Shown here: positions 48,091 to 59,559 of the stretch, piece by piece
Position numbering within the stretch: the first letter of the stretch is position 1
Layout: each line of letters begins with the position of its first letter
From: Tomocerus qinae
Lineage: Eukaryota; Arthropoda; Collembola; Entomobryomorpha; Tomoceridae
DNA: 64,000 nucleotides
Direction: 5' to 3'
Assembly (NCBI GenBank): GCA_020055645.1
Contig: CM034546.1
Span: 138,467,875 to 138,531,874 of the forward strand
Made by a program: the position numbers and the translations under genes
Notes under the pieces: generated by a model
The model's database searches: none
What the model was told of the DNA's origin: nothing
What the model saw: only the letters and a program-made list of their open reading frames with translations

Positions 48091-48492
48091 CTACTCCCAG
48101 GTCCCAGAATTCGCACATTTTCTAAGTGTGTAAACAAATCCGAGAATTTTTTTAATATCAAATGTGTTGGTGACATTTAATGATTCTGTACGTACGCAAC
48201 TTGTCGCACTGTGCACAATCTCGTCTGATATTTCTGTTTCAAGAACAACATTAAAGTCCAACAAGTAGCACGCCACAGCGATTTACGGTCATGTAATACT
48301 ATACAGAACTACTTCGTGCATTTCGGGGAGAACATTCTTCAACGTCTCACACAACTCCAACTCACTCGGCCAACCGGGACTTCTGTTAGTCACCGAAAAG
48401 CAAAACGCCAAGGAGCCAGAGACAGAGCTAGGACCATAATATACTGTATATCTCAGCCTTTTATGATCTTCTTCCCTATACTCTTTCTTCAT
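48091..48492 (-). pseudogene. Degenerate coding remnant of unknown family
   Basis: Two open segments in the same minus-strand frame, 48492-48289 (YTVYYGPSSVSGSLAFCFSV...) and 48276-48091 (EIVHSATSCVRTESLNVTNT...), are separated by TGA and TAA within 12 bases. The composition is protein-like and the frame is kept on both sides, suggesting a once continuous exon. I recognise no domain. It sits head-to-head with the membrane-protein gene beginning at 48548. Confidence 0.3.
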
Positions 48493-48547
48493 ATTATCAC
48501 ATCAGAAAGCAATTTCATTAGCTGTCCAATATATATAAATTATCGAC

Positions 48548-50004
48548 ATGGATAAACGTAAAATCTGCCAATTTGTTGCACTTATTGATTTGGTAAGTTT
48601 CTCTTAAGTACTAACAAAACTTTTATTTAATTCCATAAGAAGTATGAACAAATTTTTGATTTCCGATTTAGCAGGTAGATCGTGTTCATATTCATATAAA
48701 ATTAATCTTAAATAATTGTTAATCAAATAGCATTTTGTAAACTGTTTGCCAACCGACGATCAGTTGATACAATTAAAATACGGAGGTTATAAGTTCTCTA
48801 TTTCTGCATATTAGTTTTTAACATTCAGCTTTATGGTTTACTAATAATTGAGGTCAGGTCATATTATAAGAATAGCAAATCACTTGGAAGTAATTGGCAT
48901 CAATTATTAAGTTCCACATTATCATATTTATTTTTCTGAACCATTCCGTTTGAATAAAATGATAACAATTAAAATCCATCCTCGATATGAATTTAAATTA
49001 CAATCCAACAAATTCTGTACTTAATGTGTATGTCAAAACCTATATGTGATAATGATTTTAAAAATTTCAGTTTATTTCACTTCTGGGAGTACTTCTAATG
49101 CTTTTGCTTCTGCGGGTCCTATTCGTCTTCACCGTGGCAATGCCAGATGACGAAGTAATTCTTCGGTCCCAAGGAGTCGACAGTTGCATTTACCACAGTC
49201 TGAAATCAGCCGCATTCAACGTCAGCGGCCACCGAGATCACCAACCTCTTACGATGGACACCTTTATCAGTCGAGGTAAACCTAATTAAGCACTTATATT
49301 TTTTGTAAATCGGCGAGGAATTTACTTTTTAGAAACGTGAACCTGTCTTCTAAACTATTTAACCCTCGTCATTTAAATACTATGAAAGAGGCAAAAATTT
49401 TATTAAAAGCCTAATTTCTCAATTTTAAATTATTTCAGTTGGATGGATGTTTGTACTATATTGGGGTTTCGCAATAGTTTTCACCGTCACGCTTATAGCC
49501 AATATCTACGGAGCTTGGAAACTTTTCCGAGCAACAGAACTGGTACGAATAAATTATTTTTCTTCTCAAGTAAATGTCAAATTCAGTTCTGGGGGTGTAA
49601 TTTCTGTATATTGGTTTTAGGGCGTGGACCCGTTGGACGCAGTGATATTCATCCGTCCTTGGCGCATCATCATTTATATCTTGCTGGTTCTCCAAATAAT
49701 TTTCTGCGTCATCGAGAAATCTCTTTTTCTCGGTTTCCTCACTTTTGGTCTCAGGATGCTGGCCATGTACTTTGTGGACAATTTCGTCAAAGAAATAACC
49801 GGGAGACTCCCAAACACCTACGCCGCTGATTCCTCTGGCAATGCATATTTACTTGCAGAAGACACAAATCTAAGCGCCCATAATCTCCGATCCCCTTCAC
49901 CTCCCCCACTAGAGAAGGAACCCCCTCCGTTTGAAAAGGATCCTCCCCCGTTTGAAAAGGATCCTCCCGCATTTGAAAAGAATGGCGATTCACCCAAAAT
50001 TTAA
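48548..50004 (+). CDS. Multi-pass membrane protein, paralogue A, four exons
   Basis: Family not identified. Exons 48548-48592, 49071-49275, 49439-49542 and 49621-50004 join with phases 0, 1 and 0, giving 245 residues. Hydrophobic segments: one across the exon 1/2 junction (FISLLGVLLMLLLLRVLFVF), one in exon 3 (FVLYWGFAIVFTVTLIANIY), and one or two in exon 4 (IIIYILLVLQIIFCVIE; LFLGFLTFGLRMLAMYFV). An extracellular or lumenal loop with GVDSCIY follows the first. The C-terminus has four 7-residue units PPPLEKE, PPPFEKD, PPPFEKD and PPAFEKN. The overall plan, a four-helix protein of 200-250 residues in tandem copies, recalls uncharacterised arthropod 4-TM families, but this is only a resemblance of layout. 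Paralogue B lies 3.5 kb downstream. Confidence 0.85.
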
Positions 50005-50889
50005 AATGATTCCAAAACAGGTTTTTTATCTCCAGTATCAACTATACAGATAGCATAGGTTTTAAGCTTATTTTGACGAGGGATTTAGTTCATTTTATCG
50101 TATACTATTAAAAAAATGCAATTTAAAATTACACAATCTTTTATGTCTATTCCCAACGTATATATCTATACATTCGCTGTGTTATAAATAGTATGCAATG
50201 GAAACAAATTTCGGTTGGTGGGAACGCACGATTTTCAAAAATTCTCGTAATTAACTCCTAAAGTGACAACGTGATAGACATCACCCAAAAATATCAAACA
50301 TGGACTGCATCTATTTGGTGTTCATTAAGTGGGATAAGGAGCCAAGATTGGTTTTATGGAGGACAAAATTCGAATTGTAGCAATTACAGATGTAATTGTG
50401 GCTAACAACGAACACAATATTAACAGATAAGCGAATTTCTAGTTTTCTCCACAAAAAATGAAATTATCGTCAAGGCCGATCTCAAATACATGCACAACTT
50501 ATTGTACATAGTAACGGTGTCTGTATACCTATATGAAATGCACACATTTCATGTTCCTGTTACATTGCAGCTTTTTTAATCGTTCACTTTGACCTTCCAG
50601 TGATTTAGATACAAATCGAACAAAAAGAAAAAATACAAACGGTTACCAAAATTCCGAAATTGATCTCATTTTTTGTGCCCATTACAGCAATTGCTTGTCC
50701 AATCTGATATCAGTCTGTGAGTGCACTTAGTATTTACCATCGTAGATAAGTAAATAGACGTCGGTTCTATACAATCTCATTTGTTGAAATGTCAACAAAA
50801 TATGTGCTCTGCATCTTGCATCTCATTTTGCAATACAACTCCAAATACATTTTTGATAAATCACAAGTTTTCTTTCCGTGTGGCGACAA

Positions 50890-51629
50890 CAGGGTTGTGG
50901 GTCGGGTTTTTTATGGGTTGGGGTTTTTTGGGTTTTTTGGCAAAAAACCCACCCCACTTTACTTAAAAAACCCCGGGTTTATTGGGTTTTTTACAAAACA
51001 TACAAAAATTTGCACTACAGCTCCATCTAGATACGCAATACATATTAATTTCTATTCAAAAATGTAAACAAATGCATAATCAGGTGGAAACAAATATAGC
51101 TTTTACACTTCTACGCGTAATTAATGTATCGTAATGTGAGGACTATAATATTAGTTTTATGTATACTTTAGTCATTGCATTGTGAAGATTATGTTTATAA
51201 TATTGTTGTACACATAATTTCAATTTATCACTTACATATTCATTACTGTAATGCTTTACAATTAAAGCTTCAAATTAACAAAGGAATAATTTCATAAAGT
51301 CAATATAATCAGTAAAATATTATAATGCTTAATATTTCAGTTGTTGTTATCAAACAGTAATAATAATATAGGTGTTCACAAAAATACTGCCTTTGCTACG
51401 TTACAACATAATAAAATTAAACTTTTATGCTTTAATTTTTCTTTTCATTGACGTAAGTAATAGTAGTTGACACGGTTGTTGTTGTTGTCAGCTGTAGTTT
51501 TCATATATGGTATAGTATAGGCTTGTATTTATACCTATAGTTATATAAAAAAACCCTTAAACCCAAAAAACCCAAAAAACCCGGGGTCGAGGGTTTTTTC
51601 CTAAAAAACCCGGGTTTTTCGATACCTTG
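50890..51629. mobile_element. 740-bp hAT non-autonomous element with 8-bp target duplication
   Basis: GGCGACAA at 50882-50889 and 51630-51637 flanks termini CAGGGTTGTGGGTCGGG and (reverse complement) CAAGGTATCGAAAAACCCGGG. The subterminal parts are dense in GGGTTTTTT / AAAAAACCC blocks on both sides (50900-51000 and 51545-51620). The ~540-bp centre is AT-rich without a frame. Exact 8-bp duplication and CA(G/A)GGT ends mark hAT. It lies between the two membrane-protein paralogues. Confidence 0.88.
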
Positions 51630-51712
51630 GGCGACAAGCTCCAAATGTCGCGTCAATACGTAAAATTAAACATTGGCTGTCTTTTGTCTCCCTTACTAGC
51701 AGTAGCGAATTA

Positions 51713-51766
51713 ACTCGCCTTCAAAATTACCTCCAACTGAGGTAGTCGGAATTTTGAGGGCGAGTA
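51713..51766. repeat. Imperfect hairpin
   Basis: ACTCGCC-TCAAAATT-CCTC pairs with GAGG-AATTTTGA-GGGCGAGT around a short loop. The first of two hairpins within 200 bp. Confidence 0.6.
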
Positions 51767-51840
51767 ACGCCAGGCTGAGGCCGAGATTTCTACTTAATGC
51801 TATACATATAATAATAATAACAGTACATATATAGCAACAC

Positions 51841-51905
51841 AATGTTAAAAGAGTAGGGAGTACACTTCCTCCTTGGAGGAAATGTACTCAGTACTCTTTT
51901 ACATT
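51841..51905. repeat. 65-bp palindrome
   Basis: AATGTTAAAAGAGTA and TACTCTTTTACATT pair at the ends, with GGAGTACACTTCCTCC against GGAGGAAATGTACTC inside. Probably a small MITE. Confidence 0.7.
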
Positions 51906-52450
51906 GGTACCATGTGACTCATCGCTCATACACTATAGCAGATCCAACATCCAACTGCATAAAAAACCAAATTACAAAAATGTATAAATTGAGTCACTAA
52001 ATAATACTCGTCTGCCACTTCCATTGTCGTCTCTCTAGTCGTAGTCTCATTGTGTTTACGCATATGGCAAATACTATAATAATACATACTTATACGTTGT
52101 GTTTATTTCTGAAGCTCAATAAATTCAATCTTATCTACATCATTATATCTATAGCACAGCCTACGTATAATATTTATGTACTGTGTATATAAACGACGTA
52201 CTGAGTCTTAAATTTTGTACATGGAAGCTTTTAGCTTATTAGGTGCATTAAAGTCCAAAATAAGGAAATATTAGAGCTGTGGTTAATACGCACTCGGAGA
52301 ATGTCACAGGCTTCAGATCTCCATGTGATAGTGTTACATGTCGGACAACTTTAATGTTTGCATGCATGAACTACATATTTAAAGTTTCTATGTGATAAGT
52401 GATCTATACCATTATTTCACTGTGAACTTCTGTATCATAACAAGTGTAGC

Positions 52451-52523
52451 ATGGACTTAAATAAAATACCGGATTTTCCTAAATCTGTTGGCTATTCACC
52501 ATACGACGGATACGGATATATTG
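52451..52523 (+). CDS. Possible first exon of an unknown gene
   Basis: An ATG opens MDLNKIPDFPKSVGYSPYDG and the frame meets a GTAAAT donor at 52524. The composition is protein-like (YSPYDGYGYI) and no downstream exon could be joined with confidence. Recorded because it falls in the gap between the membrane-protein paralogues; it may be chance. Confidence 0.2.
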
Positions 52524-53518
52524 GTAAATACATATTTTTGGCTACTAATAAGCTCCCAAGACTCAGTATACGCGGTTCATGCCGCAAATAACCCATATGC
52601 AAATTTTTGTGCATATATTTTCACATATTTGCAAAACTTTATTCCTAAAAGAAAAGAAATCAAAATACTAAAAAGTTGTTAGCTTCTTCGAGCGATTGTA
52701 GATTTTTTTGGCAAGTTTCGGCAAAAAATTTAAATTTGACGATTCTTAGCCCATATTATGATTATGATGTCAAGTTTTTTACGTTTGTTTAGATAAATAA
52801 ATATCCGTCAGTCCTATGTTAATCACTGTAATACGCAAACCTTGTAAACCTATTTGAATAAGAATTTTCAAGATAGAAATGCTTTGACATAACCTTCACT
52901 TTACGATCACAATTTGTTATATTCTTTAGTAGATGTATTAAAGCCGAAAGTAAATGTTAATCAACTGCAAGAAGAAAATAAGTGTTGGCTTTTTAAATAC
53001 AACTAATTTAGGTCGAGTCAAAGTACAAAATTTTAAGATAGGTTAATGCCTGTGCTGGACATTTGATAACTTTCAAATTTAGATTAGTATCCACTATTAA
53101 GAAGTAAGTGCGTAGTCGGCTCTTTCTGCTGGGACATGCGACAGATTGTTTCAAGACTTGTTCACGTTTTATTATGTCACCCCTGAATTTCCTGCCAGAA
53201 TTAGATTAGGTGCCCTAGTTAACGCAGTCCAGACTCCCTGCGGCCACTGCTGAGAAATGATGATGGATCTTTGGATTAAATTTGCACGCAATATACAGCC
53301 AGTTTACTGTATAATGTGTCTACAGGTTTGCGTGTTTCTTAAATAATTTTTCACCGTCCAGCCTATCAGAAGGGCCTGGCGCACTGTTTGCTTACTTCCA
53401 CAACACTTTTAGTCTCCTAGAAGCTGGACTACAAGGTACAGTTTGGCTACAGCGAATATCAGTATATCTGTATCACTCCTAAATAAAATATTTACCATTC
53501 TACTCATCATCCGAAATT

Positions 53519-54967
53519 ATGGGCATGGAAAAGCGCAAAATTTGTCAATTTATTGCCCTTCTGGATTTGGTGAGTCTCATTTTCTTTTTGACTGTTATTT
53601 ACAAGGTATAAAAATTGTGATCTGGTGCACTTATCTTTGAGTGTTTGAAATCAGTGAAGTAATAATTTTGTCAATTTTAGGTATAGATTTCATAAGTAAT
53701 AATATAACTTTTTTATGTGCGTGGGATTTACTTATACTACTGCAGAGTTTTATTAAAAATCACAAGGTCTTCCTTTCGGACTTATTGTTAAGCAGTTACA
53801 AAAAATCCTTCAGTAACAAGGCTAGTTTCAGAAATAAAAAGCAAATGCTTGTAGAAGAAACTTTTAGGGACAGTGACATTCACAGTTTCAAATTGTTGAT
53901 TTGTTCCAATTATATTTCGAGATTTTGCCATTAAATAAACTCAACAATATTTTTAATTCCAATAATTATCTTAATCAAAAACGAAAATAGTTTTTTTCCG
54001 TGTTAGAGAATCTTTTAATTTACCTAAAACAAACTCATTTTTAAAATACTGAAAAGGAAATGAAAGTAACGAGTTATAGTTTAAGTATCTCAATAGCCTA
54101 TGGCAAAATTGATGCGAAAGTATTTGTACATTGCAACCATAATATTATTTCACGTTTCGGACATCTCAGTTAATTTGCGCATAATATTTTAAAATCTCTT
54201 ATGTTTAGTTTTTTTCTACCCTGGGAGTACTTGGGCTGTTGTTGCTGTTGCGCATTTTGTTCTTGTACACTGCAGCCTTACCTGACAACGATGTGATTCT
54301 TCGGCCTAAAGGAGTCGACAGTTGTATTTACCAAAGTCTGACACCAGCTGCGTTCAACGTGAGTGACTTCATGGAACAACAACGAGCTATCTTCAACCAA
54401 CAGCCCCTCACACTCAGCTCAATCATCAGCCGAGGTATTTCCCTCATTTCTGCTGTATAGATCATTATGGACAATTCTAATTACAACTTTTTATGTAGTT
54501 GGCTGGGTGTTTGTGGCTTACGGATGTTTCACAACTGTCTTCACAATTACTCTCATCGTCAACATTTACGGCTCGTGGAAACTCTTCAGAGGAACTGAAT
54601 TGGTAAAAAATGTTAAAGTATTCAAATGTATATTAAATAAATGCCATTAAATTATTTATAATAATATATTAAATGCCGTTTAGTGAATATAAAGAATTAA
54701 TTAGTAGAAATGGTGAATTTGCAGGGAGTGGGTCCTGAAGAAGCGATAAAATTCTGCCATCCATGGCGCATTATAAATTACATCCTCCTCGTTTCCCTTA
54801 TAATTGTTTGTGTCATCGAAAGAACTGTTCTTTTTGGGATTTTCTCTTTCGGACTACGCATGCTGGCAAAGTATTTTGTTGATCACTACGTCAAGGAACT
54901 TACTGCCATTCACATGGCCATTGTAGCTGCAAACACTGAAAACCGATGCTCCATGTATCACTGGTAG
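53519..54967 (+). CDS. Multi-pass membrane protein, paralogue B, four exons
   Basis: Same gene plan as the gene at 48.5 kb: exons 53519-53569, 54209-54434, 54499-54602 and 54725-54967, identical intron phases, exon 3 exactly 104 bp in both. It makes 207 residues. Shared blocks include KRKICQF, LLDLFFSTLGVL / LIDLFISLLGVL, GVDSCIY, AAFNVS, TLIVNIYGSWKLFR / TLIANIYGAWKLFR, PWRII, CVIE, FGLRMLAKYFVD and VKEL. It lacks the PPxFEKD tail of paralogue A and instead ends AANTENRCSMYHW. It has an eight-residue insertion in the exon 2 loop (around FMEQQRAIFNQ). An alternative start is the second ATG (53525). Function unknown; tandem duplication is clear. Confidence 0.85.
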
Positions 54968-57044
54968 ATGGACATGGACATGTATCATATTTTATGCATG
55001 CATAATATATAAATGTTTGAAGTAATTATTTATGTTATTCACGACTTTAAAAAAATTTCAATCCAAGTTAATTATTAATTGTTTGGTGTAATTATTTTTG
55101 TCAGTTTGTTTCTGAGCATCTTATCAAACATTTCTCACTCCCTTTAAAGCTATTAGAACAAGATCCGTGCTTTGTTTTTTATTTTTATATGATATATAAA
55201 AAGTGATGTGGCTGGTTCAAATTGTATAACAAATCGATATTACTAAACTGCACTTCTCAAGTAAATTAATTACGATTGGGTACCCAGTTGGTCTTTCTTT
55301 GTTTTCTGGTGGGAGGCTTGGCCACGCCTGCGACGCTTGGCCATGCGACCTGCTGTTGTTACTATACATTGTGTTGTCGATTAAAATATGATGTAATTAC
55401 ATTTACTTTATAGAAATAAAATGGAATCTCAAAGGTTTTGAATGTGTGAATTATTTACCATTTATGGGGTACTAACAAAACAGCCGTAACCAATTGCGAA
55501 TTTTGATGATGTAATCACTGCCACTATTTCTCAAGTCATTCTTGCTTAATCGTCAAAGATTTGTATAGTAATTATGTTTTCCATGTGTTTAAAGTTGAAA
55601 GTAACTTGGTAGAGAAGATCTAGTCAATTGGGGATTCCCAAAAAATGATGAAAGTGTAAAATGTTTTCTTATAAAGTTTGAAACTGACTAAATTTATTGG
55701 CCACATAATTTAGAGAATAGGTAAATATCGATCCGTTATCTGCAGAAAATAGATTATATTATAACATGACTATGATTATACACGAATTCAGCATTTTGTT
55801 TATTTTGAGCCCCTTTGTTCTCTTAAACAAAAATCCAAAGGGAAGTCAAATTAACGCTAAATAATGTTTTGTAAGATGACTTGTAACGTCAGTAGTTAAG
55901 TGAAAATAAATTTTCCCAGGCGTAATACTCTAGTACTCTACTTATTGCTTACATAGCTAATGCATAAGATTTTAGTTTTTAAAAGACCATTCCAGTGTAG
56001 AAGTGCGAATCCGTATGCATTTTTATGAAATAAGGGCTTTTGGAAGTCATGTCAGATTTTTATGTTGCACCATGCATTACCTTTTAAAATGCTTATACCA
56101 ATTTATCTGTAAATGAATATCTAATCCACCAAATAAGATTCTTAAGGCTTCCACAATTTCCTTAAACACCAAATCTAGTCTAATGACATTTTCCAATTGA
56201 AACTTTCTTTTTTAGTTTTTAGATTAGCATGAACATTCTTTGAGAACCTGTCTATATACTACGTTGTAGCTAAACTGTCAATGTGCTTATTACCCGAACG
56301 AATTGTAACGGAGACAATTATTTCTCGAGTGCACAAACTATCCATCAGACAGCCTTCAATCAATGTCTCTTATCTGAAGCACGAGGCAGAGTACAACAAG
56401 TCCCTCGTTTGTCCACGTTTGATATGGATGTTTTTTTGCAAGAGTGAATGTATTCTATACGTAAATATCAATATTTAGTATAGTCACAGTTGATATTAAA
56501 AGGTAATTGAGTCCATGGTTAAAAGATCGTTGTGACCTTTTACTAAGCAATAAAATTTCAATAATTACATTATATATAATCTCCAGTAACGGGTTCATTA
56601 CTATTTTTATTCATTATTTAACGTTTATGTAAGCATTATCTGACACGACTGATTCCCCAGTCAATGTGACAATGCACTGAAATTGAACTCAATTGCATTT
56701 GTATGTTTATATTCAGTAGTTCATCAAAGATTAATCGGCTGAGCCTTACATACCTGTATCCGTATAAGATATTCTCTATTAAAATGTCGTTACCTTGTCA
56801 GTGGGTTATGAGTTATGGCATAGTCACCCTACCTGACTGCCCTATTTCGTAACCCAGCCACTTTATTATCTTAAAAGCAAACAAAAATCCCCATCGGTTT
56901 TATCTGTTCTCGAATGTCCTTAATCAATTAATAAATCACACGAGTTGATCATTCGACACAATGTCCTTAGTCTATCGGAGAAGAGATTCCTTTAAAAGGC
57001 AAGAGCCAAGAGTATTTCGCCACAGTCCAATTCCTCTCAGCAAG
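54968..57044. other. Intergenic stretch without a supported gene
   Basis: Two kb of AT-rich DNA with no repeat or gene I can support. The short frame at 56281-56478 (+) has no family features. The last few hundred bases should hold the promoter of the protease gene. Confidence 0.4.
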
Positions 57045-58551
57045 ATGAAATTCGCTCTGGTCCTCCTCTTAGTGGGTGCAGCAATTGCTGCCCCACACTC
57101 CAAAATCGAGTCTCGGTTGGCCTCCTCCCTGGCTTCCCGTGGCTCTGCCAACGTCCTGGTGTCTTTCAAGGAGAGCACCGAGACTGCCCTGGCCACCCTG
57201 TCTACCAACACCTACGCCAACCGCACCGAACGTCTCTACTCCGTTGCCAACACCCTCCAGTCCTTCGCCGAAGCCTCCCAAAAGGCAGCCGTTGAAGTTC
57301 TGTCCTCCCTGAATGCCGACATTGATATTTTGTGGATCTCCAACCAGATCTACGTCCGTGGAGCTGACCAGAAAGTCGTTGACGCCCTGGCTGCTGTCGA
57401 CAACGTCTCCGACATCTCCGAAGAATTCGAAGTCACCCTTGACCCCGTCATTGAGAGCGACCCCTCTGCCCCTGGCATTCTTGCCGAGTGGGGAGTCGAG
57501 AAAATCGAAGCTCCAGCTGCATGGGCCCTTCCCGGAGGAAACAACGGAGCCGGCATCATCGTCGGATCCATCGACACCGGTGGTCTTTCCACCCACTCCG
57601 CCCTCAGCGCTAGCTTCGTCGGAAACAACTACGGATGGAGAGATTTCACCGCTGGGGCCACCAACACCGCCAGAGACAACAACGGCCACGGTACCCACAC
57701 TATTGGAACCATGGTAGGATCCGGCGGTATTGGTGTTGCTCCCGGAGCTAAGTGGATGGCCTGCAAGGCTTTGAATGCCCAAGGAAGTGGAACCAATGCT
57801 GGACTCATCAGCTGCGGACAATTCATGGCTTGCCCCACCCTCCCCAACGGAAATTCCCCCGACTGCTCCAAAGCTCCTCATGTCATCAACAACTCTTGGG
57901 GAGGTGGACAGGGTAACACTTTCTACAACACCGTCATCAACTCCTGGAAGGCCGCTGGAATCATCCCAGTCTTTGCTAATGGTAATAATTAAAAACCTTA
58001 TTTTTTTAAAATTCTACCCGGATTACTTAATAATTGAAATCAAAGTAAGTAAATATTCGTAACTCTAAAACTGATGTGAGTATATTTTGCGACAAGGAAA
58101 CTCTGGACCAGCCTGCACCACCGCCAACTCTCCAGCTGACTCCACCGCCGGAGTTATCGGAGTAGGAGCCACCGACAGCAGCAACGCCATGGCTTCCTTC
58201 TCCTCCAAAGGACCCACCACCGGAGGACGCCAGAAGCCCGACATCTCCGCCCCAGGAGCTTCCATCAGATCCGCCTGGCATACTGGAGCCAACGCTTTCA
58301 ATACCATCTCCGGAACCTCCATGGCCGCTCCCCACGTTGCTGGAGTCACCGCTCTCCTCCTCTCCAGAAACAGGAACTTGACCTACAACCAAGTCGTGTC
58401 CGCCCTCACTGGAACCACCACCAGAAACGTCACCCCAACCGGCAGAAACTGCGGAGGCATCAACGAATCCAACTACCCCAACATGGCTTCAGGATACGGT
58501 CTCATCAACGCCCGCAACGCCCTCCAGAACATCATTGGTGGAAAATACTAA
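57045..58551 (+). CDS. Secreted subtilisin-like serine protease (S8), two exons, complete
   Basis: Endoprotease made as a preproenzyme. Exons 57045-57981 and 58097-58551 (phase-1 intron inside ANGNSGP) give 463 residues. The ATG at 57045 is preferred to the in-frame one at 56961 because it begins a textbook signal peptide (MKFALVLLLVGAAIAA) directly. A propeptide (~residues 20-145, I9-like) precedes the catalytic domain. Triad: Asp177 (GSIDTGG), His215 (NNGHGTHTIG), Ser387 (SGTSMAAPHVAGV). The oxyanion Asn is in NNSWGGG. The domain resembles bacterial bacillopeptidase F and oomycete/fungal subtilases rather than animal furin-type enzymes (from recall). Codons end mostly in C or G and GC content is far above the surroundings, suggesting high expression or foreign origin. 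A polyadenylation signal follows. Confidence 0.93.
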
Positions 58552-58607
58552 TTAGCCCACTCTTTTTTAAAATTGTTTGATAATTGACATGTACATATAA
58601 TATATTT

Positions 58608-58613
58608 AATAAA
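58608..58613 (+). promoter_or_regulatory. Polyadenylation signal AATAAA
   Basis: Canonical hexamer 57 bp after the protease stop codon, followed by an A-rich stretch. Confidence 0.7.
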
Positions 58614-58974
58614 GTTGAAAACTTAAAACAGCAGTCTTGAAGCGCAAGTATACTTTATTAAATTAGAATACGGAATTAAGTTCTTACAACGCATGGCAAA
58701 TCAAGATTAGTCATTTATATACGAAAAACGAGTTCTTAATATTTTATTTTACACTACTAATTGTTACACAATTTTGTATTCTATTGTACAATTGTATACA
58801 ACACATTCATGTCAACAAAACCATAAACAGGACCAATTAATTTTGTTTGGCTTACTTTCTTCTTTGCTTTACCGTTTTACCAATGTAGGTATATATCTAT
58901 TGGAATTTTTTTGTTTATTTTGAACTATAAATTTTCAAAAGTTACTTTTAGAGTCATCTACGTATTAGTACATG

Positions 58975-59160
58975 GCGTTTAGACTATATGGCGTTTAGAC
59001 TATGGTGTTTAGGTTATTTTGTAAACAAAACAAAAAGTGGAGATAGGCTATTCACTATTCAGTACACAAAACAAAAAATGGATTTAGGCTATTCCGTAGA
59101 CAAAACAAAAAATGGATTTAGGATATTCCGTACACAAAACGAAAAGTGGTTTTAGGCTAA
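58975..59160. repeat. Short tandem repeats (~18 bp, then ~40 bp)
   Basis: First ATGGCGTTTAGACTAT-type units (58974-59010), then units with AAACAAAA(A/G)TGGATTTAGG and CTATTCCGTA(C/G)ACAAAAC to ~59160. Confidence 0.7.
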
Positions 59161-59179
59161 ATCCTTACGGGAAGATATT

Positions 59180-59550
59180 GAACCATATATAATTAATATA
59201 CGGTCATATATAGCTAATCTATGGCCATATATGGTTAATATACTGCCATGCATACTTAATATATGGCCGTACACACACTTAATATATGGCCATACACACT
59301 TACAAGCACGTATCCAGGAATTTGACCTAGGGGGGGGCCTACCAAAATATATTAGTAAAATTATGGCATATTCTTGCATAAAATTTTTTGGATTTTTAAC
59401 CTTTATTGACAAAAAAATCGTGTTTTTCTGGTAGCTTAGGGGGGGCCCGGCCCTCCCTCTGGATACGTGCTTGCACACTTAATATATGGCCACGCATACT
59501 TAATATATGGCCATACATACTTAATATGTAGCCATATATGCAGAGTTCAA
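59180..59550. repeat. ~21-bp tandem repeat (ATATGGCCATAC...CTTAAT), split by a MITE
   Basis: Units such as ACTTAATATATGGCCATACA recur before 59302 and again from 59474 to ~59545. The array was one block before the hAT MITE landed in it. Units vary in length by one or two bases. Confidence 0.8.
59303..59473. mobile_element. 171-bp hAT MITE with 15-bp perfect TIRs and 8-bp duplication
   Basis: Starts CAAGCACGTATCCAG and ends CTGGATACGTGCTTG, perfect inverted repeats. CACACTTA at 59295-59302 and 59474-59481 is the target duplication, though the surrounding tandem repeat makes part of the match less striking. Subterminal G8 and G7C3 runs frame an AT-rich core with GGATTTTTAACCTTTATTGA. A decayed relative is at 42531-42687. 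Confidence 0.85.
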
Positions 59551-59559
59551 CTAGCCGGT

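Noticed and set aside
49443-49829. 128-codon plus-strand ORF across exon 3-4 of paralogue A
   Set aside because: Out of frame with the spliced gene and spans an intron whose borders are matched in paralogue B.
57069-57881. 270-codon minus-strand ORF antisense to the protease, and other shadow ORFs there
   Set aside because: Explained by the GC-rich third positions of the real gene; no signal, motif or splice evidence.
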